A DNA stretch of 50,836 bases from Pseudomonadota bacterium (GTDB lineage: Bacteria; Verrucomicrobiota; Verrucomicrobiia; Limisphaerales; SXTU01). Location of the stretch: NCBI GenBank assembly GCA_009922615.1, contig RFVF01000032.1:1-50836 (forward strand), read 5' to 3'. Below the pieces are notes generated by a model. The model did not search any database. It was given only the letters and a program-made list of their open reading frames with translations, and was not told the origin of the DNA. Made by a program: the position numbers and the translations under genes. Position 1 is the stretch's first letter. Every line of letters starts with the position of its first letter. Of the stretch, positions 27,246-34,469 are shown piece by piece.

Positions 27246-29936
27246 TCAGCCTCGGCCAAATAAATCCATCTGCGGGTTCGCCTCGACCAACTTGAGCTTC
27301 TCGCGGTCTTGTTGGCGGCGGTTGGTCTGGCGCACGGTGCCTTCCGGCGTGAGCTCGCTTTCTTCGAGGTTACGGAGGATGACCTTGGCGCGTTCGAGGA
27401 CTTCCTTGGGCACGCCGGCGAGACGGGCGACTTGGATGCCGTAGCTCTTATCCGTGCCACCCTCGACGATTTTGCGCAGGAAGATGATTTGGTCGTGCCA
27501 CTCGCGGACGGCGACGTTGAAGTTCTTCAGCCGGGGCAGGCGTGCGGCGAGTTCGGTCAACTCGTGGTAGTGCGTGGCGAAGAGGGTCTTCGCGCCGACT
27601 TGGTTGTGCAGGTGCTCGACGATGCTCCACGCGAGCGACAGGCCGTCGAAGGTGCTCGTGCCGCGCCCAATCTCGTCGAGGATGATCAGGCTGCGGGCGG
27701 TGGCGTTGTTGAGGATGTTCGCAGTCTCGCTCATCTCGACCATGAAGGTGCTCTGCCCGCGCGCGAGGTCGTCGCTCGCGCCGATGCGGGTGAAAATGCG
27801 GTCCACGAGGTCCACGCGCGCGGAGGCGGCCGGGAGGAAGCTGCCGGTGTGCGCGAGCAGCGTGAGCAACGCGACCTGGCGGATGTAAGTTGATTTGCCG
27901 GCCATGTTAGGGCCGGTGATGAGGGCAATCTGCGGAATCCCCTCTATTGTAGCAGCCGACGTGAGTCGGCTCTGTTCTATCTCGGAGGACGAAGAGGGAG
28001 CGGACTCACGTCCGCTGCTACCAAGCTCGGTGTCGTTCGGCACGAAGCGCTCTTCGGTCAGCGCTTGGTCGAGGACGGGGTGGCGGGCGTCTTTCAACCG
28101 GAGCTGGCCGGCGTCGCCGACTTCGGGGCGCGTGTAGCTGAAAAGCCGCGCTGTTTCGGCGAAGGCGGCGAGGACATCGAGTTGCGCGAGCGCGGTGGCA
28201 GTTTGCTGGATGGCGGCGAGGTTGCCGATGACTTCCTCGCGCACGCGGAGGAAGAGTTCGTATTCCAACTTCATCGCGCGCTCTTCCGCGCCGAGGATTT
28301 TGCCTTCCATTGCCTTTAACTCGGGCGTGATAAAGCGCTCGCCGTTGGCGATGGTTTGCTTGCGGATATAATCGGCGGGGACTTTGTCGAGGTTGGCCTT
28401 GGTAATTTCGATGTAGTAGCCGAAGACGGAGTTGAAGCCGACCTTGAGCGAGGCGATGCCGGTGCGCTCGACTTCCTTTTGCTTGAGCTGGGCAATCCAG
28501 TCCTTGCCACCACGCGACGCGGCGCGGAGTTCGTCGAGATTCGCGTCGAAGCCGTCGCGGATGAGGCCGCCTTCCTTCAAGGCGAGCGGCGGCTCGTCCA
28601 CGATGGCGCGGGAAATCAGCTCGACGAGTGCAGGGAGTTCCGTGAGTTGCTCGAACAGCTCATCGAGCAACGAAGGCGAAGCGCTCGCGTCCGCATGCGA
28701 AGGAGCCGACGTGGGGAAGCTCTGACTGAACTCCGCATTCCGCATTCCGCATTCCGCATTGGAGGTGAGACTCCTCACGTCGGTTCCTGCGGCTTTCAAC
28801 GCCGGGACTTGCTCGATCGCCAGCCGCAGCGCGTGGAGGTCGCGGCCGTTGCCCGTGCCGGTGGAGAGGCGCGCGAGCGTGCGTTCGAGGTCGCGAACTT
28901 CGGCGAGCTTCGCGCGGAAGGCTTCGAGCGCCGCACCGCTCGCGAGCCAAGACTGCACGGCGTCCTGGCGACGGCGAATCGGCTCCACGGCGGAGAGCGG
29001 CTGCGTGAGCCAGTTGCGGAGCAGGCGCGCGCCCATCGGCGTGACGGTGCGGTTCAGCGCGCCGTAGAGCGAGGTGTTGCGCGGGGCGTCGCGGTGGAGC
29101 GGCTCGAGGATTTCGAGGTTCCGCAGCGTGGTGCCGTCGAGCACGAGGAAGTCGCGGCTCTGGTAGAACGTGATGCGCGTGAGGTGCTTCACGTCGCGCC
29201 GCAGGTGCTGCGCGAGGTAGTGCAGCGCCGCGCCCGCCGCGCCGGTGGCGGCGATGCGGCCCTTCAAGCCGAAGCCATCGAGCGCGGCGACCTTGAAATG
29301 CTCGCGCACGGTGAAGACCGCTGTCTCCGGCGCGAAGACCCAGTCATCGTGGCCGATGAGAATTCCCGGCGCGCCCGCCAGCAGCGTGCGGAGCGAGGTA
29401 GCTTCGCCGGGGTAAATCGTTTCCGCCGGACGCAGCCGCTCCAACTCGGTGAGCAGCTCGGCGTCGCTCTCGGTTTCGGTCGTGCGGAAGTCGCCGGTGG
29501 TCAGGTCCACGACGGCGATGCCGGTGGTCTGGCCGAGGGGATACACGGCGGCGAGGAAGTTGTTCCGTTCCGCCGCGAGCAGGCGTTCGTCGAAGTGCGT
29601 GCCGGGCGAGAGGATTTGCGTGACCTCGCGCTTCACGAGTTGGCCGGGCCGCGCTTCCTCGACCTGGTCGCACACGGCGACCTTGCGCCCAGCGCGGAGG
29701 ATGCGCGCGACGTAACTGTTGAACGCGTGGTGCGGGATGCCGCACATCGGAACGACGCCACGTTTGGTGAGCGCGACGTTGAGGAGCTGCGCGCCGGTGA
29801 CGGCGTCGTCGAAAAACATTTCGTAAAAGTCGCCGAGGCGGAAGAGCAGCAGCGCGTCCTTGGGCAGCTCGCTCTTGACGCGGCGATACTGCGCCATCAT
29901 GGGCGTGAGCTGCGGTTCAGGAGCGGCGGTGGACAT
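27246..29936 (-). CDS. mutS: DNA mismatch repair protein MutS
   Basis: Recognises mismatches and small loops, then recruits MutL. 896 residues. Landmarks: mismatch-binding GDFYEMFFDDA (35-45), the connector and lever region (about 130-500), Walker A GPNMAGKST (675-683), Walker B LIILDEIGRGTSTFDG (about 750-765) and FATHYHE (786-792). Two segments look inserted: about residues 384-420 in the lever domain and about 636-662 just before the ATPase domain. Both are encoded by repeat DNA (28677-28787 and 27949-28023). All catalytic motifs are intact. Length is modestly above the usual 850-870, as expected from the additions. Start MSTAAPEPQLTPMMAQYRRVK is standard; no Shine-Dalgarno. Confidence 0.97.
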   Translation of the reverse strand: MSTAAPEPQLTPMMAQYRRVKSELPKDALLLFRLGDFYEMFFDDAVTGAQLLNVALTKRGVVPMCGIPHHAFNSYVARILRAGRKVAVCDQVEEARPGQLVKREVTQILSPGTHFDERLLAAERNNFLAAVYPLGQTTGIAVVDLTTGDFRTTETESDAELLTELERLRPAETIYPGEATSLRTLLAGAPGILIGHDDWVFAPETAVFTVREHFKVAALDGFGLKGRIAATGAAGAALHYLAQHLRRDVKHLTRITFYQSRDFLVLDGTTLRNLEILEPLHRDAPRNTSLYGALNRTVTPMGARLLRNWLTQPLSAVEPIRRRQDAVQSWLASGAALEAFRAKLAEVRDLERTLARLSTGTGNGRDLHALRLAIEQVPALKAAGTDVRSLTSNAECGMRNAEFSQSFPTSAPSHADASASPSLLDELFEQLTELPALVELISRAIVDEPPLALKEGGLIRDGFDANLDELRAASRGGKDWIAQLKQKEVERTGIASLKVGFNSVFGYYIEITKANLDKVPADYIRKQTIANGERFITPELKAMEGKILGAEERAMKLEYELFLRVREEVIGNLAAIQQTATALAQLDVLAAFAETARLFSYTRPEVGDAGQLRLKDARHPVLDQALTEERFVPNDTELGSSGRESAPSSSSEIEQSRLTSAATIEGIPQIALITGPNMAGKSTYIRQVALLTLLAHTGSFLPAASARVDLVDRIFTRIGASDDLARGQSTFMVEMSETANILNNATARSLIILDEIGRGTSTFDGLSLAWSIVEHLHNQVGAKTLFATHYHELTELAARLPRLKNFNVAVREWHDQIIFLRKIVEGGTDKSYGIQVARLAGVPKEVLERAKVILRNLEESELTPEGTVRQTNRRQQDREKLKLVEANPQMDLFGRG
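27949..28021. repeat. In-frame REP-like inverted pair before the MutS ATPase domain
   Basis: Arms 27949-27972 and 27998-28021 (24 bases) are reverse complements in 22 positions. Each starts from outside with GTAG and carries a 7-base stem: AGCCGAC-GTGA-GTCGGCT on the left and AGCGGAC-TCAC-GTCCGCT on the right. The only two differences between the arms fall at facing stem positions and restore pairing. This is the REP/BIME layout, and it is fully translated in MutS. Confidence 0.85.
28677..28787. repeat. In-frame heptamer array flanked by REP-like arms inside mutS
   Basis: Four CCGCATT units (28733-28760) sit between a GGAGCCGACGTGGGGAAGCTC-type arm (28702-28722; 21 bases) and an inverted relative at 28767-28787. 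On the coding strand the heptamers read NAECGMRNAE. The arm sequence is related to those at 2831 in dnaE and 27949 in mutS (shared CCGACGTG). Confidence 0.8.
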
Positions 29937-30071
29937 CGCGGACGCGACGATAGCGGCAAAGAAAAGTGACGCGAAGTGAAAGTTTGTCGTGACGCGACGG
30001 GGGCGAATCCGCTAATTCATTCCGCACCAGCTCTTTTTGCAATGAAGTCCAGCCGCGCTCGCGCGGATTGA

Positions 30072-30081
30072 AAGGGGGTGA
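30072..30081 (+). promoter_or_regulatory. Strong Shine-Dalgarno site
   Basis: AAGGGGGTGA differs in one base from AAGGAGGTGA and is spaced 7 bases from the ATG at 30089. It is the strongest ribosome binding site noticed in the window and decides the start of the 22-codon gene. Confidence 0.85.
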
Positions 30082-30088
30082 GTGACCA

Positions 30089-30157
30089 ATGGCAGCCAAG
30101 AAAGCCGCAGCTAAGAAACCCGCCGCGAAAAAACCCGCCGCGAAGAAAAAGAAGTAG
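30089..30157 (+). CDS. Histone H1-tail-like Lys/Ala/Pro micropeptide
   Basis: A 22-residue ORF starting MAAKKAAAKK, followed by two PAAKK units and ending in KKKK. It contains only M, A, K and P. The composition is that of the C-terminal tail of histone H1 and of bacterial H1-like proteins, which bind DNA non-specifically; here the tail stands alone. Evidence that it is a true gene: a near-consensus ribosome binding site at 30072-30081 with correct spacing, and a strong intrinsic terminator beginning 21 bases after the stop. It lies between divergent mutS and the converging agmatine deiminase gene. A role in nucleoid compaction or RNA binding is inference from composition only. Confidence 0.75.
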   Translation: MAAKKAAAKKPAAKKPAAKKKK

Positions 30158-30177
30158 TTCGTTTCGACGGATCGAAC

Positions 30178-30216
30178 GGCTCCATCAGGCAACGCCCGGT
30201 GGAGCTGTTTTGTTTT
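30178..30216 (+). terminator. Rho-independent terminator after the micropeptide gene
   Basis: Bases 30178-30190 pair with 30194-30206 around AAC: 10 Watson-Crick and two G-T pairs with one internal mismatch, followed by GTTTTGTTTT. It lies 21 bases after the 22-codon ORF, on the same strand. Confidence 0.88.
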
Positions 30217-30235
30217 CGGGCGTCACCCGCACCGC

Positions 30236-31294
30236 TCACGCGGGCTCCTGCTGGCTGATGCAGTGAAAGCTGCCGAGACCCCAGATGAGTTCGGTGGAGT
30301 CGATGCCCACGACGCGATGCTTGGGAAACTCACGCTGGAGAATGTCCAGCGCGCGGCGGTCGTTGGCGTGGCGGTAGGTGGGCACGCAGACGAGGCCGTT
30401 GGCGAGGTAGAAGTTCGCATAGCTGGCGGGTAAACGCTGGCCGTCGTATTCCACCACGCCGGGCATGGGCAACTCGACCACGCGCAAGGGCCGGCCGTTC
30501 TGGTCTTTCATCGTGCGGAGGCGATGGAGATTCTCTTGGAGCAAACCATGGTTCTCGTCCGTCGGGTCTTCCTCGACGACGGTCACGACGGTCGTCGGAC
30601 TCACGAAGCGCGTGAGGTCGTCGATGTGGCCGTCGGTGTCGTCGCCCACGATGCCGTCGCCGAGCCAGAGGATGTGCGTGACGCCGAGGAAGTCTTTCAG
30701 GTGCTGCTCGATCTGCGCCTTGGTGAGATGGGGGTTGCGATTCGGATTCAGCAGGCACGCCTCGGTAGTGAGCAGCGTGCCGCAGCCGTTCACTTCGAGC
30801 GAGCCCCCTTCCATCACGATGCCGGGGGAGAAAAGTGGGAGGCCACGCAATTTCGCGACGTGCTGTGGGATGGCGTCGTCGAGATCGTAGGGTGGATACT
30901 TGTTACCCCAAGCGTTGTAACCCCAGTCCACGATGGCACGCTCATGCGGGCCGGCGTGATCGCGGGTGAGGAAGATCGGCCCGTGATCACGGCACCACGG
31001 TTCGTAGGCGGGGAAGTGATGGAAGCGGACGCGGTCTAGCGGGACCTTGCGGTCGGTCAGGAGGCCGCGCACCCAAGCTTCCTTTTCGGCGTTCCAGACG
31101 TTGATGTTCACTTCCTCGACCGTGACGAGGTGGCGGATGAACTCAGCGTAAACGTCCGGCACGGTTTCGTATTTGTCCGGGAAGCTGATGCCCTCAGGGC
31201 GCGGCCAGGTGAGCCACGTGGAAACATGCGGAGCCCACTCGGCGGGCATGTGGTAGCCGAGTGCGGCAGGGGTGGAGGCATTTGTGCGAGCCAT
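30236..31294 (-). CDS. aguA: Agmatine deiminase family protein
   Basis: A 352-residue member of the guanidino-group hydrolase fold that turns agmatine into N-carbamoylputrescine and ammonia. Motifs: WCRDHGPIFL (substrate Asp), VMEGGSLEVNGCGTLLTTE (Glu), DGIVGDDTDGHIDDL (catalytic His-Asp region) and the nucleophilic Cys in GLGSFHCISQQEP at the very end. The start at 31294 (MARTNASTPAALGYHMPAEW) is favoured, though Met at 31249 would also fit the family. Signal peptide absent, so cytoplasmic. No partner N-carbamoylputrescine amidase is in the window. Divergent from the Pel-like locus, 99 bases apart. Confidence 0.92.
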   Translation of the reverse strand: MARTNASTPAALGYHMPAEWAPHVSTWLTWPRPEGISFPDKYETVPDVYAEFIRHLVTVEEVNINVWNAEKEAWVRGLLTDRKVPLDRVRFHHFPAYEPWCRDHGPIFLTRDHAGPHERAIVDWGYNAWGNKYPPYDLDDAIPQHVAKLRGLPLFSPGIVMEGGSLEVNGCGTLLTTEACLLNPNRNPHLTKAQIEQHLKDFLGVTHILWLGDGIVGDDTDGHIDDLTRFVSPTTVVTVVEEDPTDENHGLLQENLHRLRTMKDQNGRPLRVVELPMPGVVEYDGQRLPASYANFYLANGLVCVPTYRHANDRRALDILQREFPKHRVVGIDSTELIWGLGSFHCISQQEPA

Positions 31295-31393
31295 CGTTCC
31301 GCCAGCGTAGCGAGACGAAGCGGCGGAGGGCAACTCTCGCCAACCGTTCGCTTGCAATTTGACCTTGGCTCCGAAAAGCTGCGCCCGATTTCT

Positions 31394-32022
31394 ATGCGCC
31401 AATACCGGCTTGGTATCCTGTTGGTCTCGCTGCTTGTCTGCCTGCGGCTCCCATCCACAACGCCACGCCGGACGAGACGGCGGGACGCGCCGTCACGGAG
31501 CTGGCCGCCACCGCCCTGCTCGCGCACCGCGTGCCGCTGGCGCAGACCGAGGACGGCCTCAACCGCAGTCGTGCGCTCATTGAGGAAGGCAAGGCCGCGC
31601 AAATCGTCGAGCTGGCACGTTCGCTGGAATGCACGCACGTGTTGCTCGGCACCGTCACCGAGTATCGCTACAAGAGCGACCTTGATGGTTCGCCCATCGT
31701 GAGCATCACGCTGCGGCTCGTGGATGCCACGGACGGCACGACGGTGTGGCAAGGAACGAGCACGAAGATGACGCAATACTTCGGCAGCCTCAGCCACACC
31801 GCGCAGGCGGCGGTGGACAATTTGATCCAGCAAATGTCCGGCCGTTCCCGCGCCGCCACCCGCAGCCGTTCGCGATGGTTTTCGCCGGCCACGCCTGATG
31901 CGGGCTCTGAAGCCGCAGTGCTGAACGCGCCGCCGGGCTCCTCGCGCATCCCAGCCGGAACAACCCGCCGCGGCAAATTTGAGCCAGACGTGGAACAAAT
32001 CCGCCGGCGTGGCGACCAGTGA
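31394..32022 (+). pseudogene. pelC: PelC-like outer-membrane lipoprotein, frameshifted in the signal peptide
   Basis: The start MRQYRLGILLV (31394 on) is in one frame; the rest, LAACLPAAPIHNATPDETAG and onward to 32022, is in another. A shift at about 31424-31429 joins them as ILLVLAAC-LPAAP, a proper lipoprotein signal with an LAAC lipobox, so one base seems to be missing. The body (ECTHVLLGTVTEYRYKSDLDG, TLRLVDATDGTTVWQGT, LIQQM) is the PelC/LpoB-like small lipoprotein fold; PelC forms a ring that guides cationic Pel polysaccharide to its outer-membrane exit. Assignment to PelC rests on this fold plus position directly before pelD. The only intact start for the body alone is a GTG at 31531. 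Could be a sequencing error, a true mutation, or a recoded gene. Confidence 0.65.
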
Positions 32023-32065
32023 ATTTCCCCGTGCGCCAAACCCCCACCGCCCCAGCACTGCCCCG

Positions 32066-33406
32066 ATGGACGTGCTGAACAAACTCGCGCCCAAACACGG
32101 CTGGCTCGACCTCGCGGTCATCACCGGTCTGTTGCTGGTGGTCAACAGCATGTTCGCCGCGACGGACATCGGCTGGACCAAACTGCATCCGACCCCCTGG
32201 TTGCTGGTGCCCATCCTGATGGGGTGTCGTTATGGTTTCCCGGCGGGCATGGCGGGCGCGGCCGTCGCGATCATCGTTGTCTCCGTCGGCTTCGCCCGGC
32301 ACGCGGACTTTTTCATCGTCACTCTGCTCAAGGTGCATGGCTACCTCTTCGCCGCAATGGCGGCGGCGGGGGGCATCTGCGGACAGATTCAACGCGGCTT
32401 CAAGGCGCAGGAAATCCTCCTGAAAGCACAGGCCGAACGCACCGGCGAACGGCTCAAGAAACTCGACACCGACCTGTTCCTGCTGCGCGAAGCCAAGTCC
32501 GAACTGGAACGCCTCCTCGCCACGCGGGACGCCGAACTGTCCACGCTGGACGCCGAGATCCGCCGACTCTTCGACAGCGAGGGCGATGAGTTGTGGCAGG
32601 ACATTCTGCTGCTGCTCAACCGCCAGGCCCGCGTCAGTGACGCCGCCATTTACACCTTCGCCGACGCAGGCCAGACCCTCGTGCGCAAAGGCCTCCTCGG
32701 CAACGCCCGGTCGCTCGGGACGCGCCTGCTCGTGAAAGACGTCGAGATGGCCGGGCTCGCACTCAAGAGCAAGGCCGCCGTGACCATCCCGGAATTTTGG
32801 CGTGGCGCCGTGGCCGAGCAGCGCGATTACCTCATGGTCGTCCCGCTGCTGGATTCGCAGGAGCAGCCGCTCGCCCTGCTGGTCGTCACCGGAATCCCGT
32901 TCATTGCGCTCACCAAGAAATCGGTTTACCTCATCGCGCTCATCTGCCGTTGGGCAGCGCGGGTGGCGGAGGTTGAGGCACAAGCTGCGACCACCAGCCG
33001 GGCGGCGGCGGGAATTGAAGGGCAGCGCATCTTCACCGAGGCGTTTTTCCGCCAGAACGTGCAGCTCGCCTTCGACTCCTGGCAGAAACACGGCCTGCCC
33101 TCGGCGGTGGTGCTCTTCACCGCCGCGCGCCAGCCCAAGGCGAAGCAAGCTCAGATCGAAAAACTCATCATGGCGAACATTCGAGGCGGCGACTTCCCCG
33201 CCGAGATGGGCCTACCCATCCCGCACCTCGCCGTGCTGCTGCCGCTCTGCGGCGAACGCGGCGTGGGCATCTTCGCCGACCGCATCCTCGCGGCCTGCCG
33301 CAGGGACCCCGAGCTGGGGCCACACCTACAGGCTCACGTGGTGAACCTCGACACCGTCACCAGTGTGGATCAACTCTGGGCCGACCTCACCCGGCATGTC
33401 GCCTGA
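32066..33406 (+). CDS. pelD: PelD-like inner-membrane c-di-GMP receptor
   Basis: 446 residues: four hydrophobic helices at residues about 15-105 (LDLAVITGLLLVVNSMF, WLLVPILMGCRYGF, MAGAAVAIIVVSVGF, YLFAAMAAAGGICG), a coiled coil (about 110-170), a GAF domain (about 175-300) and a degenerate GGDEF-like domain (about 315-446). RGGD at 373-376 matches the place and pattern of the RxxD inhibitory site through which PelD binds c-di-GMP, in the context NIRGGDF...LLPLCGE. No active GGDEF motif is present, as in known PelD. It would gate Pel polymer synthesis by c-di-GMP. The start at 32066 lies 43 bases after the PelC-like ORF. Confidence 0.85.
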   Translation: MDVLNKLAPKHGWLDLAVITGLLLVVNSMFAATDIGWTKLHPTPWLLVPILMGCRYGFPAGMAGAAVAIIVVSVGFARHADFFIVTLLKVHGYLFAAMAAAGGICGQIQRGFKAQEILLKAQAERTGERLKKLDTDLFLLREAKSELERLLATRDAELSTLDAEIRRLFDSEGDELWQDILLLLNRQARVSDAAIYTFADAGQTLVRKGLLGNARSLGTRLLVKDVEMAGLALKSKAAVTIPEFWRGAVAEQRDYLMVVPLLDSQEQPLALLVVTGIPFIALTKKSVYLIALICRWAARVAEVEAQAATTSRAAAGIEGQRIFTEAFFRQNVQLAFDSWQKHGLPSAVVLFTAARQPKAKQAQIEKLIMANIRGGDFPAEMGLPIPHLAVLLPLCGERGVGIFADRILAACRRDPELGPHLQAHVVNLDTVTSVDQLWADLTRHVA

Positions 33407-34466
33407 ACGGACATCTGCCCCGGACCCAATCGGCACACCGACTGGCGAGCGGCCGTCCGAACCGGGTAGTCAGGCCCTTAGCCTGATTGCCTATCCCGGC
33501 CTGCTGATCGCCGTGGTGCTGGAAATTCTCTCCGCTCAAGCCTTGTTCGGCGAAGCCCCGTCCGTCTTCACCGTGCTGGGGTTGCACAGCTTGGCGCTGC
33601 TGGTCGCCGTGCCCGGTCTACGGGGGTTTTTTCCCGAAGAATACGGCCGGCTGAACTGGACCTTTGCCGCGTTGGTGCTGGGCTTCGCTCTCCCGCTGCC
33701 CCTCATCGGGCCGCTCTTTCTGGTCGGTTACCGCCTGCTACTCCTCATGCGGCCTGCGCGAAACGTCGAGAGTAAATATGTGCTCGGCACCACCCAGTAT
33801 CTCACGCTCGCCCGCCACGAACTGGAGGAGCACGAAGAGCCGCGGTCGATTGCGGACATCCTCAACGGCCGGGACTCCGTGGCCCGCCGGGGGGCGATCA
33901 TCGCCTTGCGCGCCGTCGAACCGAAGAAGGCCTTGCCGCTCCTGCAAAAGGCCATTCAGGACAGCGATGAACAAGTGCGCTTGCTGGCCCAGACGCACTT
34001 CAACCAGATCATCGCCACCCTCGAAGGGCGCGTGAAAACGCTCGAGGCCGAGCTGGCCACGCCGCCGCGTCATCTGAACAAACTGCTGCTGCTGGCCGAG
34101 CAGTATCACGAGCTGGTCTATCTCGGTCTGGCCACGGATGAGACGCAGACAATCTACCTCGGCCGTGCGCTGGAGCTGCTGGAGGAAGCCGCGCGCAGTG
34201 CTCCGGAAAACACCTCCGTGCGTTTCCTGCTGGTGAAGTGTGCGCTCAAGTCCGGCCAGCTCGACAAGGCCCGCACGGGCGTGGAATTCCTCCGCAAAAA
34301 GGGCTGGCAAGCCGAGGTCCTCGGCCCGTGGGAGGCGGAGATCGCCTACCTCGCGCGAGATTGGGAGACGCTGGCCACGACGTTGCAGCGGCTCGATACG
34401 ACGGGGGCCGCGCCCGGAGCGCTCCGAGGCCCGCTGGAATTCTGGCTCACGCCGGGCAAAGCCTGA
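33396..34466 (+). CDS. pelE: PelE-like membrane/TPR protein
   Basis: 356 residues. Three hydrophobic segments near the N-terminus (SLIAYPGLLIAVVLEILSAQ, VLGLHSLALLVAVPGL, LVLGFALPLPLIGPLFLVGY), then an alpha-helical region with HEAT/TPR-like units (RGAIIALRAVEPKKALPLLQKAIQDSDEQVRLLAQTHF; ALELLEEAARSAPENTSVRFLLVKCALKSGQLDKARTGVEFL). This matches PelE, the inner-membrane scaffold of the Pel synthase complex. The start at 33396 overlaps the end of pelD by 11 bases, and pelF starts 3 bases after its stop, so the genes are tightly coupled. Confidence 0.8.
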   Translation: MSPERTSAPDPIGTPTGERPSEPGSQALSLIAYPGLLIAVVLEILSAQALFGEAPSVFTVLGLHSLALLVAVPGLRGFFPEEYGRLNWTFAALVLGFALPLPLIGPLFLVGYRLLLLMRPARNVESKYVLGTTQYLTLARHELEEHEEPRSIADILNGRDSVARRGAIIALRAVEPKKALPLLQKAIQDSDEQVRLLAQTHFNQIIATLEGRVKTLEAELATPPRHLNKLLLLAEQYHELVYLGLATDETQTIYLGRALELLEEAARSAPENTSVRFLLVKCALKSGQLDKARTGVEFLRKKGWQAEVLGPWEAEIAYLARDWETLATTLQRLDTTGAAPGALRGPLEFWLTPGKA

Positions 34467-34469
34467 GCC

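Noticed and set aside
28356..29969. 537-codon plus-strand open frame opposite mutS
   Set aside because: Antisense to intact MutS, with Arg/Glu/Ala-biased composition and no motif.
30236..31294. Functional link between agmatine deiminase and the spermidine-synthase-like gene at the left edge
   Set aside because: Both names suggest polyamines, but they are 29 kb apart and the membrane-fused synthase-like family has no proven polyamine activity.
31410..31440. Programmed -1 frameshift in the PelC-like gene
   Set aside because: No slippery heptamer or downstream structure was found; a missing base is the simpler reading.
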